Assembly (NCBI GenBank): GCA_024232355.1
Contig: JAAEPW010000361.1
Location: 1-14,812, forward strand
Origin: Chloroflexota bacterium
GTDB lineage: Bacteria > Chloroflexota > Anaerolineae > B4-G1
Length of the DNA stretch: 14,812 nt
Direction: 5' to 3'
Part shown: one piece after another, positions 6,225 through 13,895 of the stretch
Numbering within the stretch: position 1 is the stretch's first letter
How the letters are laid out: each line of letters starts with the position of its first letter
Notes under the pieces: generated by a model
Seen by the model: only the letters and a program-made list of their open reading frames with translations
Told to the model about the DNA's origin: nothing
Database searches by the model: none
Program-made: the position numbers and the translations under genes

Positions 6225-6273
6225 AAAGACCGGTAACGGAGACCCGCGCTCATATCAAACAAACAAAAGAAAA

Positions 6274-6292
6274 TGCCAGAGCGTTTCTGGCA
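6274..6292. repeat. Hairpin TGCCAGA / TCTGGCA
   Basis: A perfect 7-bp inverted repeat (6274-6280 and 6286-6292) with a 5-base loop GCGTT, flanked by A-rich DNA on both sides. It could act as a weak terminator on the - strand (U-rich after the stem) or be an RNA element. Confidence 0.4.
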
Positions 6293-6311
6293 AACAACAG
6301 ATGGAAAATAG

Positions 6312-6340
6312 GGAGCAAGTTCCCTCAAAAGGCTTGCTCC
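6312..6340. repeat. Hairpin GGAGCAAG / CTTGCTCC
   Basis: A perfect 8-bp inverted repeat (6312-6319 and 6333-6340) with a 13-base loop, followed by TCTTTGAG. It is possibly a weak terminator on the + strand after the 6057-6224 segment. Confidence 0.4.
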
Positions 6341-6440
6341 TCTTTGAGTGATTTTCGTTGTGTGTATTTTCACTTTTGCATGCGACGTTTTTCACTATTT
6401 GGAGTGTCTAAATCGTCGAGTGGTTTTTCTAATGAAACAA

Positions 6441-6474
6441 CAGTCCCTTGGTCTGAAAACAGACCAAGGGACTG
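6441..6474 (-). terminator. Intrinsic terminator of the giant surface-protein gene
   Basis: A perfect 15-bp inverted repeat (6441-6455 and 6460-6474) with a 4-base loop. On the - strand it lies 54 bases past the stop codon of the giant gene and is followed by TTGTTTCATT, a usable U-rich tail. It is the strongest hairpin in the window by perfect pairing. Confidence 0.75.
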
Positions 6475-6528
6475 CTATATGAACCCAAGGTTTCTCAGAT
6501 TCTGGTTTTTGTGATCAGTGGTTCCCCA

Positions 6529-9500
6529 TCACGGTTCTGCATTCCTCAGTACTATCGGCAGGTAGATGCAGTATTCGGTGATAGCGATGACGACGGTGTC
6601 TGGCACGCTAGATAGCCCCAGCGTATCGGTGACAACCAGGGTAAAGGTGAGGGTCGTCGATGTGCCGGGCGCGGTGAAGGTGGGCGATATGACGGCGCTG
6701 TCGCTTAACGTGACAACCGACGTGCCACCGGTCTGCGCCCAACTATAGATCAGGCTGTCGCCATCAGGGTCAACGCTGTCGCTGCCGTTGAGAGTGACGG
6801 TTGTATTGATAACGACGGTTTGGTTCTGCCCGGCATCAGCTACCGGTGGCTGGTTGACGCTGCTGACGGTAATGGTGAAGGCTTGCGTCGCGCTACCTTC
6901 TCCGTCGGCGACTTGCAGTTCGACTGGGATCTCACCCGCGATGAGTGGCGTGCCAGTGAGACTGGCGGTGCGAGTGGTGAGTTGGGTAAGCGTGAGCCAG
7001 GTGTCGGAAATCGGCGCGGTGAAGGTGAGCGTGTCCTCGGCGTTGACGTCGGTTGCCCTGATGGTGTAAGTGTAGGGGGCACCAACAGTTGAGGCCTCGA
7101 CCGGGGCACTGGTGAACTCGGGCGAGGCATTGGCGCTGACTGCTAGAATAAAGGTGTCGTAGGCATCAAGTTCACCGTCGCTGACAGTAATGGTGATGCG
7201 CGCTGTGCCCGTCACTCCCGTCGTCGGGGTGATGGTGACGGTACGCTGAGCACCACTGCCACCAAAGCTGATGCCACCACCCAACATCAGAGTACCCCTC
7301 AACCCACCATTCACCAAGAGTAAATTGGAGGACTCGCCGTAAAGCCAAAGACTGTCTGGGGCATTATCCGTATCGCTAATGGTGAATGTGACACTGATAA
7401 GTGTGCTAATGCCGGTGGATTGGTTGGTAATGTCGGAAATGGTAGGACCAGCGTTTACCTCGTTAACGGTAATGGTAATGGTCTCACTATCGGTGAGGAC
7501 GGTATCACTGACGACGATAGTCATCTGGTAGTCGCTCGCTCCCTGCACCTCAGTGGGTGTCCAACTGAATGCGCCGCTGCTGTTGATGGTTGCGCCGGTC
7601 GGGGCGTTCAGCAGGCTGTAGCTCAGAAGGTCGCCGTTGGCATCGTTCGCCGTCGCAGTAAAGGCCAGTTCCGTTTCCACTTCCACGCTCCGGTCGCCGA
7701 TGGGATCGAGCACCGGGGCAACGTTCAACACTGTCACTCTTGCTTCGCCAATATTGTTGGTAGGCGTCATATCGTAGGCCGTGGTTGTGATGACAACAGT
7801 GTTGGTGAAAATCCCTACTGCCAGGGGGACGTTGAGCACCCCAGTGATGGTGATGACACCCTGCTCCCCCGCACTCAGATCCTCCACACTCCAAACGTAG
7901 ACCGGGGCAGTGGCAGTGTCGGCAATAGCAACGCCCGTGCTGACGACGCGTTGTACCGTCACACTGACGGGGATGGTATCTGTGATGACGATGTCGGTGG
8001 CAACGAAGCCACCTGCATTGGAGAAGGCAAGCGTGTAGGTGATGGTATCGCCAGGGGCAGCGATGAGCGGCTCTACAGTCTTGGTGATGTCCAGGTCAAG
8101 CGGGCAATCATCGTTGCGGTAGATTCGAGTGATGGGAATGCTGCCATCAGACCCTGTCAAAAGGATGTCGAGGTCTCCGTCGTTATCATAATCTCCCCAC
8201 GCCACACTGCCACCTGCTACACCTATCAGGTTTCCAGGATAGACCTCGCTAAAACCAACACCTGTGTTTTGATAAATCTTTGAAACAGGAGCCGAGACAT
8301 CGACACCTGTCAAGAGAATATCCAGGTCACCATCGTTATCGTAATCCCCCCAGGCCACACTGCTACTCCCTACACCTATCAGGTTTCCAGAATAGACTTC
8401 GCTGAAGCCGTTACCCGTGTTTTGATATACCTTGGAGACACCAACACCTGTCAAAAGGATATCGAGGTCACCGTCGTTGTCATAGTCCCCCCAGGTCACA
8501 CTACCCTGGTCTATGCCCGCTAAACTCCCGGCATAGGCCTCACTGAAACCACGGCCTGTGTTCTGATATATTTTGGAGATATGACTCCCTGTCAAAAGGA
8601 TATCGAGATCGCCGTCGTTGTCGTAATCACCCCACGCTACGCTCCCGTACCTTACCCCCATTAGGTTTTCAGGATAGACCCCATAGAAACCACTACCCAT
8701 ATTCTGATAGATCCAAGAAATGGTACCAGAGTAATAACTAACCCCCGTCAAGAGGATGTCGAGGTCACCGTCGTTGTCATAATCCCCCCACGCCACACTG
8801 CTATCTGCTACGCTTATCAAGTTTCCAGGATAGACCTCGCTAAAACCGATATCTGCGTTTTGATATATCTTGGAGACAAAAGTGGAGGCACCAACCCCAG
8901 TCAAGAGAATATCCAGGTCACCATCATTGTCGTAGTCCCCCCAGGCCGCGTTCCCATGACTTACCCCCACAAGGTTTCCAGGATAGACCTCGCTGAAGCC
9001 ATTACCCGTATTCTGATATATCTTGGAGACATTACCACTATCGCTATGTCCTGTCAAGAGAATATCGAGATCACCGTCGCTGTCGTAATCTCCCCACGCC
9101 ACACTACCACCCGCTACACCTGTCAGGTTTCCAGGATAAACCTCATTGAAACCACTCACGCAGCGGTTGTTGACTTTTCCAGCATTGAACTGCCATTGGC
9201 GCGGAGTAATGGAAAGACCGTTATTATCCTGGACATTGCCAGTGACAGCAGTATGTACCAACTCGCCGGCAAACCAATTGCGCGTAGGCGTAAAGACGAT
9301 GGTATTGCCGTTCACACTCAGAGTAGTCGTTTCGGTAAAATACCCTTGGAAACCGCTATGCACTCGCACTGTGCGTGTGGTGACGCTGCTTTGGTCGATT
9401 GTGCTGTTGGTGGTGATCGTCATAGTGGCAGCAAGCGGCGCGCCCACAGCGTTAACCGCTGGCTCCACGCTGGTGATCCTGAACGGCATCGTCACACTTG

Positions 9501-12500
9501 CATAGCTGCTGTTGTTCGTCGTAACAACCTCGTTCGTGGCGATGGCGATTTGAGCAGTGTTGGTGATTGTGTCTCCTAGAGACAACGAGGTAGAGAGTTG
9601 CCCAGTGATGGTGATGACGCCGCCATCGCCAGGCGCCAGGTCTTGCACCTGCCATACGTAACTGATGCTGCCGGTAGCTGTGATCAGTGCGCCGCTGTAG
9701 GTGTAGTTCAAACTGCTGTGTGTTACACTCACCGGGATGTTGTCCGTGATGACCACCCCGCTGGCACCACTCGTACCCGCATTGGTAAATCTGAGAGTAT
9801 AAGTGATGGTATCACCTGGTAAGGGGGCACGGGGCATAAAAGATTTGCTCAAGACCAGATCGGCCCGAAGAGGTTCATTCAACCAAATCGTGATACTATC
9901 AGAACCTTCAGCCGCGCCGAGCACATCCAGGTCACCGTCGCTATCTATGTCCGCTGCATACACGCTCATCGCATAATCGAAATCGCCGTCCACGGTGTGC
10001 TCGCTCCAGGCCGTACCATCGCCGGTCCCTGGACCAGTCTGGTCCACGTTCTCCCACCAAGCAATGTCATCAGCATCATTGGCCGCGCCAAGGACATCCA
10101 GGTCGCCGTCTCCATCTGCGTCTGCCGCATACACACTCACCGCCCCATCAAAATTGGCATCCACGGCGTGCTCGATCCAGGTCATACCATCGCCGGTCCC
10201 TGGACTAGTCTGGTCCACATTCTCCCACCAGGCGATGTCATCAGCACCATGAGCCGCGCCAATGATATCCAGGTCACCGTCTCCATCTACGTCTGCCGCA
10301 TACGCACTCGTCGCCCCATCAAAATTGGCATCCACAGTGTGCTGGCTCCAAGTCATGCCATCGCCATTCGTGTTCTCCCACCAAGCGATGTCATCAGCAC
10401 TATAAGCTGCGCCAATCACATCTAGGTCTCCATCGCCATCCATGTCCGCTGCATATACGCTCCACGCTCCATTGAAATTGTCGTCCACGGTATGCTCGCT
10501 CCATGCCGTACCGTTACCGGTCCCTGGACCACTCTGGTCCACGTTTTCCCACCAAGTGACGTCATCGATAAAGTCCGCTGCACCGAGGATATCCAAGTCA
10601 CCATCGCTATCTATGTCCGCCGCATGCACACTCACCGCAGAATCAAAATCGCCGTCCACGGTATGCTCACTCCAGATTGTACCGTCGCCGGTCCCTGAAC
10701 CAGTCCAGTCCACGTTCTCCCACCAGACGATGTCATCAAAAGGATAATGAGCCGCACCAAGAATATCCAGATCGCCGTCGCCGTCTATGTCCGCCGCATG
10801 CACACTATCCGCCGCATAGAAAGCACTGTCCACGGTATGCTCGCTCCAAATTGTACCGTTGCCGGTCCCTGAACCTGCCTGGTCCACGTTCTCCCACCAG
10901 GTGATGCCATTCCTACTAGAAGCCTCAAGGACATCCAGGTCGCTGTCGCCATCTATGTCTGCCGCATACACGTTCCAGGCATCGTTAGAACCGGCATCCA
11001 CCACTGTCTCTGTCCAGTAGTCACCATTGCCATCACCGTGGCGGGCATCAACGGTGAATTGCCAGGCGTAGGGGGGCAGGGTGATGTCGCCACTGCTCTC
11101 GATTTGGGAGGAGGCATTCACCATCACTACTTCACCGGCTTTGAAATTATTGGCTGGATCGAAAAGGGCTATATTTCCTTCTGGAAAGGTGTAGCTCCCG
11201 GCATAGATGCCGCTCTGCAAACCCCGCACCGTCAGGGTGTGGGTCGTAACCGTGCCGGTATTGATGGCACCATTGAAAGCTGTGGAGATGTTGCTGGTCG
11301 TCGTGACGTTGAGGTTATTCTTGACCGGCGCGACGGCAGTGACTAGAAAGGGTAGTGTCGTCAAATCGCTGTTATTGCTGGGGTTGCGATCCACCGACGT
11401 TGTGGTGATGGTAGCTCTGTTGGTAATACCTGCCGCCAGCGAATCACTCAACACGCCACTGATGGTGATGGTGCCACCATCACCAGGTGCCAGATCCTGT
11501 ACCTGCCACACGTAACTGATGCTGCCGGTAGCCGTGATTAGTGCACCACTGTAGGTATAGTTCAAACTGTCGTGCGTGACACTCACCGGGATGTTGTCCG
11601 TGATGATCACTCCGCTGGCGGTGGCGATGCCCACATTGGAAAAGTCAAGGGTGTAGGTAATGATGTCACCAGGCAGAGGAGCGCGAGGCATAAAAGATTT
11701 CCTCAATATCAGGTCAGCCGGCGGTGGCTCACTCAACCAGACCGTGATGTTATCATCATTTGCCGCTGCGGCGAGGATATCCAAGTCGCCGTCGCCATCC
11801 ACGTCCGCTGCATACGCACTCACCGCTCCCTGAAAACTGGTATCCACGGTATGTTTACTCCAGACCGTACCGTCGCCATTGGTGTTCTCCCACCAAGCGA
11901 TGTCACCAGCATTATAAGCCGCGCCGAGAACATCCAGGTCGCCGTCGCCATCCACATCCGCCGCATATACGCTCGCCGCCCCCTGGAAACTGATATCCAC
12001 GGTATGTCTACTCCAGGCCGTGCCATCACCATTGGTGTTCTCCCACCAAGCGATGTCACCAGCAGATACAGCGGCGCCGAGGATATCCAAATCACCGTCG
12101 CCATCCACATCCGCGGTATACACATTCACTGCTCCATTGAAATTGGTATCCACGCTATGCTCAACCCAGGTCATGCCATTGCCGTTTACATTCTGCCACC
12201 AGACAATGCTATCATCATTTGCAGCTGCTCCGAGGATATCCATATCGCCGTCACCATCCACGTCCGCCGCATACACGCTCTCCGCCCATTCAAAATTGCC
12301 ATCCACAGGGTGCTTGCTCCAGATCGTACCGTCGCCAGTCCCTAGGCCAGTCTGGTCCACATTCTCCCACCAGGCGATATCATTATCAAGAGCAGACGTA
12401 CCGAGGACATCCAAGTCGCCATCACCATCCACATCCGCCGCATACACACCCCGCGCCCCATAGAAATTGGCATCCACAGCATGCTTGCTCCAAGCTGTGC

Positions 12501-13278
12501 CATCACCGGTCCCTGGACCAGCGTGGTCCACGTTCTCCCACCAAGCGATATCACCATCGACATAAGCTGTACCGAGGACATCTAGATCGCCGTCACCATC
12601 TATATCCGCCGCATATACGCTCCACGCTCCGTAGAAATTGGCATCCACGGTGTGCTTGCTCCAGGACGTGCCGTTACCAGTCCCTGAACTAGTTTGGTCC
12701 ACGTTCTCCCACCAGGCAATATCATAGTCATACCGAGCCACGCCAATGACATCCAGGTCGCCATCGCCATCTATATCCGCCGCATACACACTCCGCACCT
12801 CATTGAAATCGACATCAATCACTTGCTCCGTCCAGTGATCGCCGTCGCCACTGCCGTGGCGGGCATCGACTGTGAATTGCCAGGCATAAGGAGTCACAGT
12901 GATACCGCCGCTGCTCTCGATTTGTGAGGAGGCATTCACCATCACCACTTCGCCAGCGTGAAAAGCGTTGTTGGGTGTGACGATAATAGTAGCATTGCCA
13001 TTGATGACACTGTGCGTTCCCGTCACCAGGCCGCCCTGCAAGCCACGCACCGCAAAAGAGTGGCTGGTCACGGTGGTCGCACTGATATCGTGAGTAAAGG
13101 CAGCCGAGATGGTCGTCGTGGTGGTGATGTTGAGGGCGTTGCTCTCCGGGTAGGTGACCGTCACCGTGATACCGTCCGCGTGCGCGGTCTGCGCCGGGAA
13201 CAAGCACCATGCTGCCGCCAATGTGAATAACACGGCAGCCAATTGGTACATAAGCTTGCAAGTAAATTGTTGAGACAT
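6529..13278 (-). CDS. Giant secreted surface protein: three Ig-like/7-repeat propeller/DUF11 modules
   Basis: A 2249-residue exported protein. The signal peptide is residues 1-34 (hydrophobic YQLAAVLFTLAAAWCLF, cleavage expected after AHA). Domains in order: Big_5-type Ig (36-138), seven VCBS/FG-GAP repeats (152-516, DxDGDGDLD with IAWWEN), DUF11 (521-644); second Big_5 (645-744), seven repeats (758-1136), DUF11 (1140-1265); third Big_5 (1267-1366), seven repeats of another type (1374-1723, WGDYDNDGDLDILLTG), DUF11 (1727-1851); then cadherin/He_PIG-like domains (about 1853-2140), a PKD-like domain (2142-2234) and the tail YLPIVLRN (2239-2246). Such Asp-rich repeats bind calcium and seven form an integrin-type beta-propeller; the role is probably adhesion or cell-surface structure. 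ATG 13278 is preferred to an upstream TTG (13314) because AGGAGAGG lies 7 bases before it. It is a single gene with its own terminator. Repeats are near-identical at DNA level, so assembly errors or copy-number change are possible. Confidence 0.9.
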   Translation of the reverse strand: MSQQFTCKLMYQLAAVLFTLAAAWCLFPAQTAHADGITVTVTYPESNALNITTTTTISAAFTHDISATTVTSHSFAVRGLQGGLVTGTHSVINGNATIIVTPNNAFHAGEVVMVNASSQIESSGGITVTPYAWQFTVDARHGSGDGDHWTEQVIDVDFNEVRSVYAADIDGDGDLDVIGVARYDYDIAWWENVDQTSSGTGNGTSWSKHTVDANFYGAWSVYAADIDGDGDLDVLGTAYVDGDIAWWENVDHAGPGTGDGTAWSKHAVDANFYGARGVYAADVDGDGDLDVLGTSALDNDIAWWENVDQTGLGTGDGTIWSKHPVDGNFEWAESVYAADVDGDGDMDILGAAANDDSIVWWQNVNGNGMTWVEHSVDTNFNGAVNVYTADVDGDGDLDILGAAVSAGDIAWWENTNGDGTAWSRHTVDISFQGAASVYAADVDGDGDLDVLGAAYNAGDIAWWENTNGDGTVWSKHTVDTSFQGAVSAYAADVDGDGDLDILAAAANDDNITVWLSEPPPADLILRKSFMPRAPLPGDIITYTLDFSNVGIATASGVIITDNIPVSVTHDSLNYTYSGALITATGSISYVWQVQDLAPGDGGTITISGVLSDSLAAGITNRATITTTSVDRNPSNNSDLTTLPFLVTAVAPVKNNLNVTTTSNISTAFNGAINTGTVTTHTLTVRGLQSGIYAGSYTFPEGNIALFDPANNFKAGEVVMVNASSQIESSGDITLPPYAWQFTVDARHGDGNGDYWTETVVDAGSNDAWNVYAADIDGDSDLDVLEASSRNGITWWENVDQAGSGTGNGTIWSEHTVDSAFYAADSVHAADIDGDGDLDILGAAHYPFDDIVWWENVDWTGSGTGDGTIWSEHTVDGDFDSAVSVHAADIDSDGDLDILGAADFIDDVTWWENVDQSGPGTGNGTAWSEHTVDDNFNGAWSVYAADMDGDGDLDVIGAAYSADDIAWWENTNGDGMTWSQHTVDANFDGATSAYAADVDGDGDLDIIGAAHGADDIAWWENVDQTSPGTGDGMTWIEHAVDANFDGAVSVYAADADGDGDLDVLGAANDADDIAWWENVDQTGPGTGDGTAWSEHTVDGDFDYAMSVYAADIDSDGDLDVLGAAEGSDSITIWLNEPLRADLVLSKSFMPRAPLPGDTITYTLRFTNAGTSGASGVVITDNIPVSVTHSSLNYTYSGALITATGSISYVWQVQDLAPGDGGVITITGQLSTSLSLGDTITNTAQIAIATNEVVTTNNSSYASVTMPFRITSVEPAVNAVGAPLAATMTITTNSTIDQSSVTTRTVRVHSGFQGYFTETTTLSVNGNTIVFTPTRNWFAGELVHTAVTGNVQDNNGLSITPRQWQFNAGKVNNRCVSGFNEVYPGNLTGVAGGSVAWGDYDSDGDLDILLTGHSDSGNVSKIYQNTGNGFSEVYPGNLVGVSHGNAAWGDYDNDGDLDILLTGVGASTFVSKIYQNADIGFSEVYPGNLISVADSSVAWGDYDNDGDLDILLTGVSYYSGTISWIYQNMGSGFYGVYPENLMGVRYGSVAWGDYDNDGDLDILLTGSHISKIYQNTGRGFSEAYAGSLAGIDQGSVTWGDYDNDGDLDILLTGVGVSKVYQNTGNGFSEVYSGNLIGVGSSSVAWGDYDNDGDLDILLTGVDVSAPVSKIYQNTGVGFSEVYPGNLIGVAGGSVAWGDYDNDGDLDILLTGSDGSIPITRIYRNDDCPLDLDITKTVEPLIAAPGDTITYTLAFSNAGGFVATDIVITDTIPVSVTVQRVVSTGVAIADTATAPVYVWSVEDLSAGEQGVITITGVLNVPLAVGIFTNTVVITTTAYDMTPTNNIGEARVTVLNVAPVLDPIGDRSVEVETELAFTATANDANGDLLSYSLLNAPTGATINSSGAFSWTPTEVQGASDYQMTIVVSDTVLTDSETITITVNEVNAGPTISDITNQSTGISTLISVTFTISDTDNAPDSLWLYGESSNLLLVNGGLRGTLMLGGGISFGGSGAQRTVTITPTTGVTGTARITITVSDGELDAYDTFILAVSANASPEFTSAPVEASTVGAPYTYTIRATDVNAEDTLTFTAPISDTWLTLTQLTTRTASLTGTPLIAGEIPVELQVADGEGSATQAFTITVSSVNQPPVADAGQNQTVVINTTVTLNGSDSVDPDGDSLIYSWAQTGGTSVVTLSDSAVISPTFTAPGTSTTLTFTLVVTDTLGLSSVPDTVVIAITEYCIYLPIVLRNAEP
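8110..9159 (-). repeat. Seven-unit VCBS/FG-GAP block 3 (inside giant gene)
   Basis: Seven units of about 45-55 residues, each with AWGDYDNDGDLDILLTG (first unit DYDSDGDLD, fifth TWGDYD) followed by SKIYQN and GFSEVYPGNL. DNA of the units is nearly identical, so they arose by recent amplification. This unit type differs from blocks 1 and 2. Confidence 0.85.
9871..11007 (-). repeat. Seven-unit VCBS/FG-GAP block 2 (inside giant gene)
   Basis: Seven units with VYAADIDGDGDLDVLGAA, then DDIAWWENVDQTGPGTGDG, then WSEHTVD. Five units have the long linker with GPGTGDG or a variant, one has the short NTNGDG form, and the last ends in SITIWLNEP. The first unit has the variant DIDGDSDLDVLEAS. Confidence 0.85.
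11731..12825 (-). repeat. Seven-unit VCBS/FG-GAP block 1 (inside giant gene)
   Basis: Seven units of the same type as block 2. The first three carry the long NVDQT...GTGDG linker, units 4-6 the short N-x-NG-GxTW form, and the seventh ends NITVWLSEP. Confidence 0.85.
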
Positions 13279-13285
13279 TGAAAAT

Positions 13286-13293
13286 CCTCTCCT
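13286..13293 (-). promoter_or_regulatory. Ribosome binding site of the giant gene
   Basis: On the - strand AGGAGAGG lies 7 bases upstream of ATG 13278-13276. The alternative TTG at 13314 has no such site, so the mature start with a standard signal peptide is preferred. Confidence 0.75.
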
Positions 13294-13440
13294 CTGAAAG
13301 TATTTAGTAGTCAACGCTACCGTCCAACAAGACCCAGCACCCGAAACAAGTCCTTTCGATGCAACTGTCCCTCATATAAATAAACGTGGGCCAGGGCATT
13401 CTACCGAGACGAGTTTGAAGATAAAGGGAAAACAGAAAAT

Positions 13441-13481
13441 ACCCCCGTTCCTGCCGCCCGCGTTGTGGGCGTGAAGGGGGT
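13441..13481 (-). terminator. Compound hairpin in the giant-gene leader: terminator or attenuator
   Basis: Outer arms ACCCCC (13441-13446) and GGGGGT (13476-13481) continue into TTC/GAA, and an inner stem CGCCC (13455-13459) pairs with GGGCG (13467-13471). Read on the - strand it is followed by TATTTTCTGTTTT. It lies about 165 bases upstream of the giant-gene start, so it either stops transcription coming from the right or regulates the giant gene. Confidence 0.5.
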
Positions 13482-13663
13482 GTTTGATCATGTGTGTTTT
13501 GCTGTAAGCTCTGCTGCATCAATCTATCGTCGTCGATACGTTGTCATCGTCCCTGGGCATATCCCATGGGGACAACCGCGGAATGATACACCGAAAAGGG
13601 ATAAAGGGCAAGAATTCCGGGGAGGCTAGGTACCTTTGCCACTTTTCTCCTCCCAATATGCCA

Positions 13664-13680
13664 GGGTGCTGATAGCACCC
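13664..13680. repeat. Hairpin GGGTGCT-GAT-AGCACCC
   Basis: A perfect 7-bp inverted repeat with a 3-base loop, 29 bases before the tRNA-like sequence. It has no T-run on the + strand; it may be a processing or regulatory element. Confidence 0.4.
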
Positions 13681-13709
13681 CGCCACCAAAAGCAAAAGAA
13701 CAGATATCT

Positions 13710-13784
13710 GGGCCGATTAGTTCATTGGTAGAGCATTGCCCTCCGAGATGGGCAAAGGTGCAGGTTCAATTCCTGTTCGGCTCA
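13710..13784 (+). tRNA. tRNA-like gene with over-long anticodon arm (closest to tRNA-Arg(CCG))
   Basis: Acceptor GGGCCGA (13710-13716) pairs with TCGGCTC (13777-13783), one G-U, with A as discriminator. The D arm reads GTTC-ATTGGTA-GAGC (13720-13734). The T arm is GCAGG-TTCAATT-CCTGT (13760-13776), a standard T loop. The anticodon arm is 20 bases instead of 17: TTGCCC (13736-13741) pairs with GGGCAA (13750-13755), leaving the 8-base loop TCCGAGAT. Without three bases the loop would read CT-CCG-AG, giving anticodon CCG (Arg). There are also three bases instead of two between acceptor and D stem. CCA is not encoded. It may be a degraded tRNA, a tRNA-like RNA of a mobile element, or a tRNA with a non-standard decoding loop. 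Confidence 0.6.
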
Positions 13785-13792
13785 CTGATCAT

Positions 13793-13816
13793 CTCTCTGT
13801 TCTGTTTTTCAGAGAG
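13793..13816. repeat. Hairpin CTCTCTG / CAGAGAG after the tRNA-like gene
   Basis: A perfect 7-bp inverted repeat (13793-13799, 13810-13816) with a 10-base loop containing T5. It begins 9 bases past the tRNA-like 3' end and could help end or process that transcript; no U-tract follows the stem. Confidence 0.35.
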
Positions 13817-13895
13817 TTTGATGTATGGGATAGTGCATTTCGTCGTATGTCGATGTCGGAAATCATATGAGAACAACTACACAAGGAGGCTAGTT

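Larger units (their letters stand above)
5742..6528. other. Long intergenic region between convergent genes
   Basis: This 787-base gap separates the recombinase operon from the 3' end of the giant surface-protein gene. It begins with an AT-rich stretch (5742-5982) containing two GGAATTCC sites (5743-5750, 5819-5826) and no gene I can support. It continues with a terminator-like hairpin (5983-6029), a coding-like or RNA-like stretch (6057-6224) and three hairpins (6274-6292, 6312-6340, 6441-6474). A - strand reading frame across 5295-5939 overlaps the SSB-like gene and is judged a shadow. Confidence 0.5.
13279..13709. promoter_or_regulatory. Leader/promoter region of the giant gene, between it and the tRNA-like sequence
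   Basis: This 431-base stretch has no supportable gene. It should contain the - strand promoter of the giant gene; candidates are a TAGAAT box around 13407-13412 and a TTGTTG/TAAATA pair close to the start codon, both weak. It also contains a strong compound hairpin (13441-13481) and a 7-bp hairpin (13664-13680). A 72-residue - strand frame over 13304-13522 has no ribosome site or protein-like character. Confidence 0.4.

Noticed and set aside
7420..9579. Long + strand frames opposite the giant gene (7420-8283 and 8860-9579)
   Set aside because: They mirror the repeat periodicity of the - strand coding sequence and read as unrelated His/Arg/Asp-rich or repeated junk; the - strand frame is continuous over 2249 codons.
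8110..12825. Regularly spaced near-identical repeats resembling an array such as CRISPR
   Set aside because: Units are 135-180 bases, in frame, and encode VCBS/FG-GAP blades; there are no short palindromic repeats with unique spacers.
13279..13314. TTG start at 13314 for the giant gene
   Set aside because: It lacks a ribosome site and would place 12 extra residues before a signal peptide that already starts properly at ATG 13278 behind AGGAGAGG.
13760..13784. tRNA 3' end as attachment site for the recombinase
   Set aside because: No second copy of the tRNA 3' sequence was seen elsewhere in the window, including around 4076-4403.
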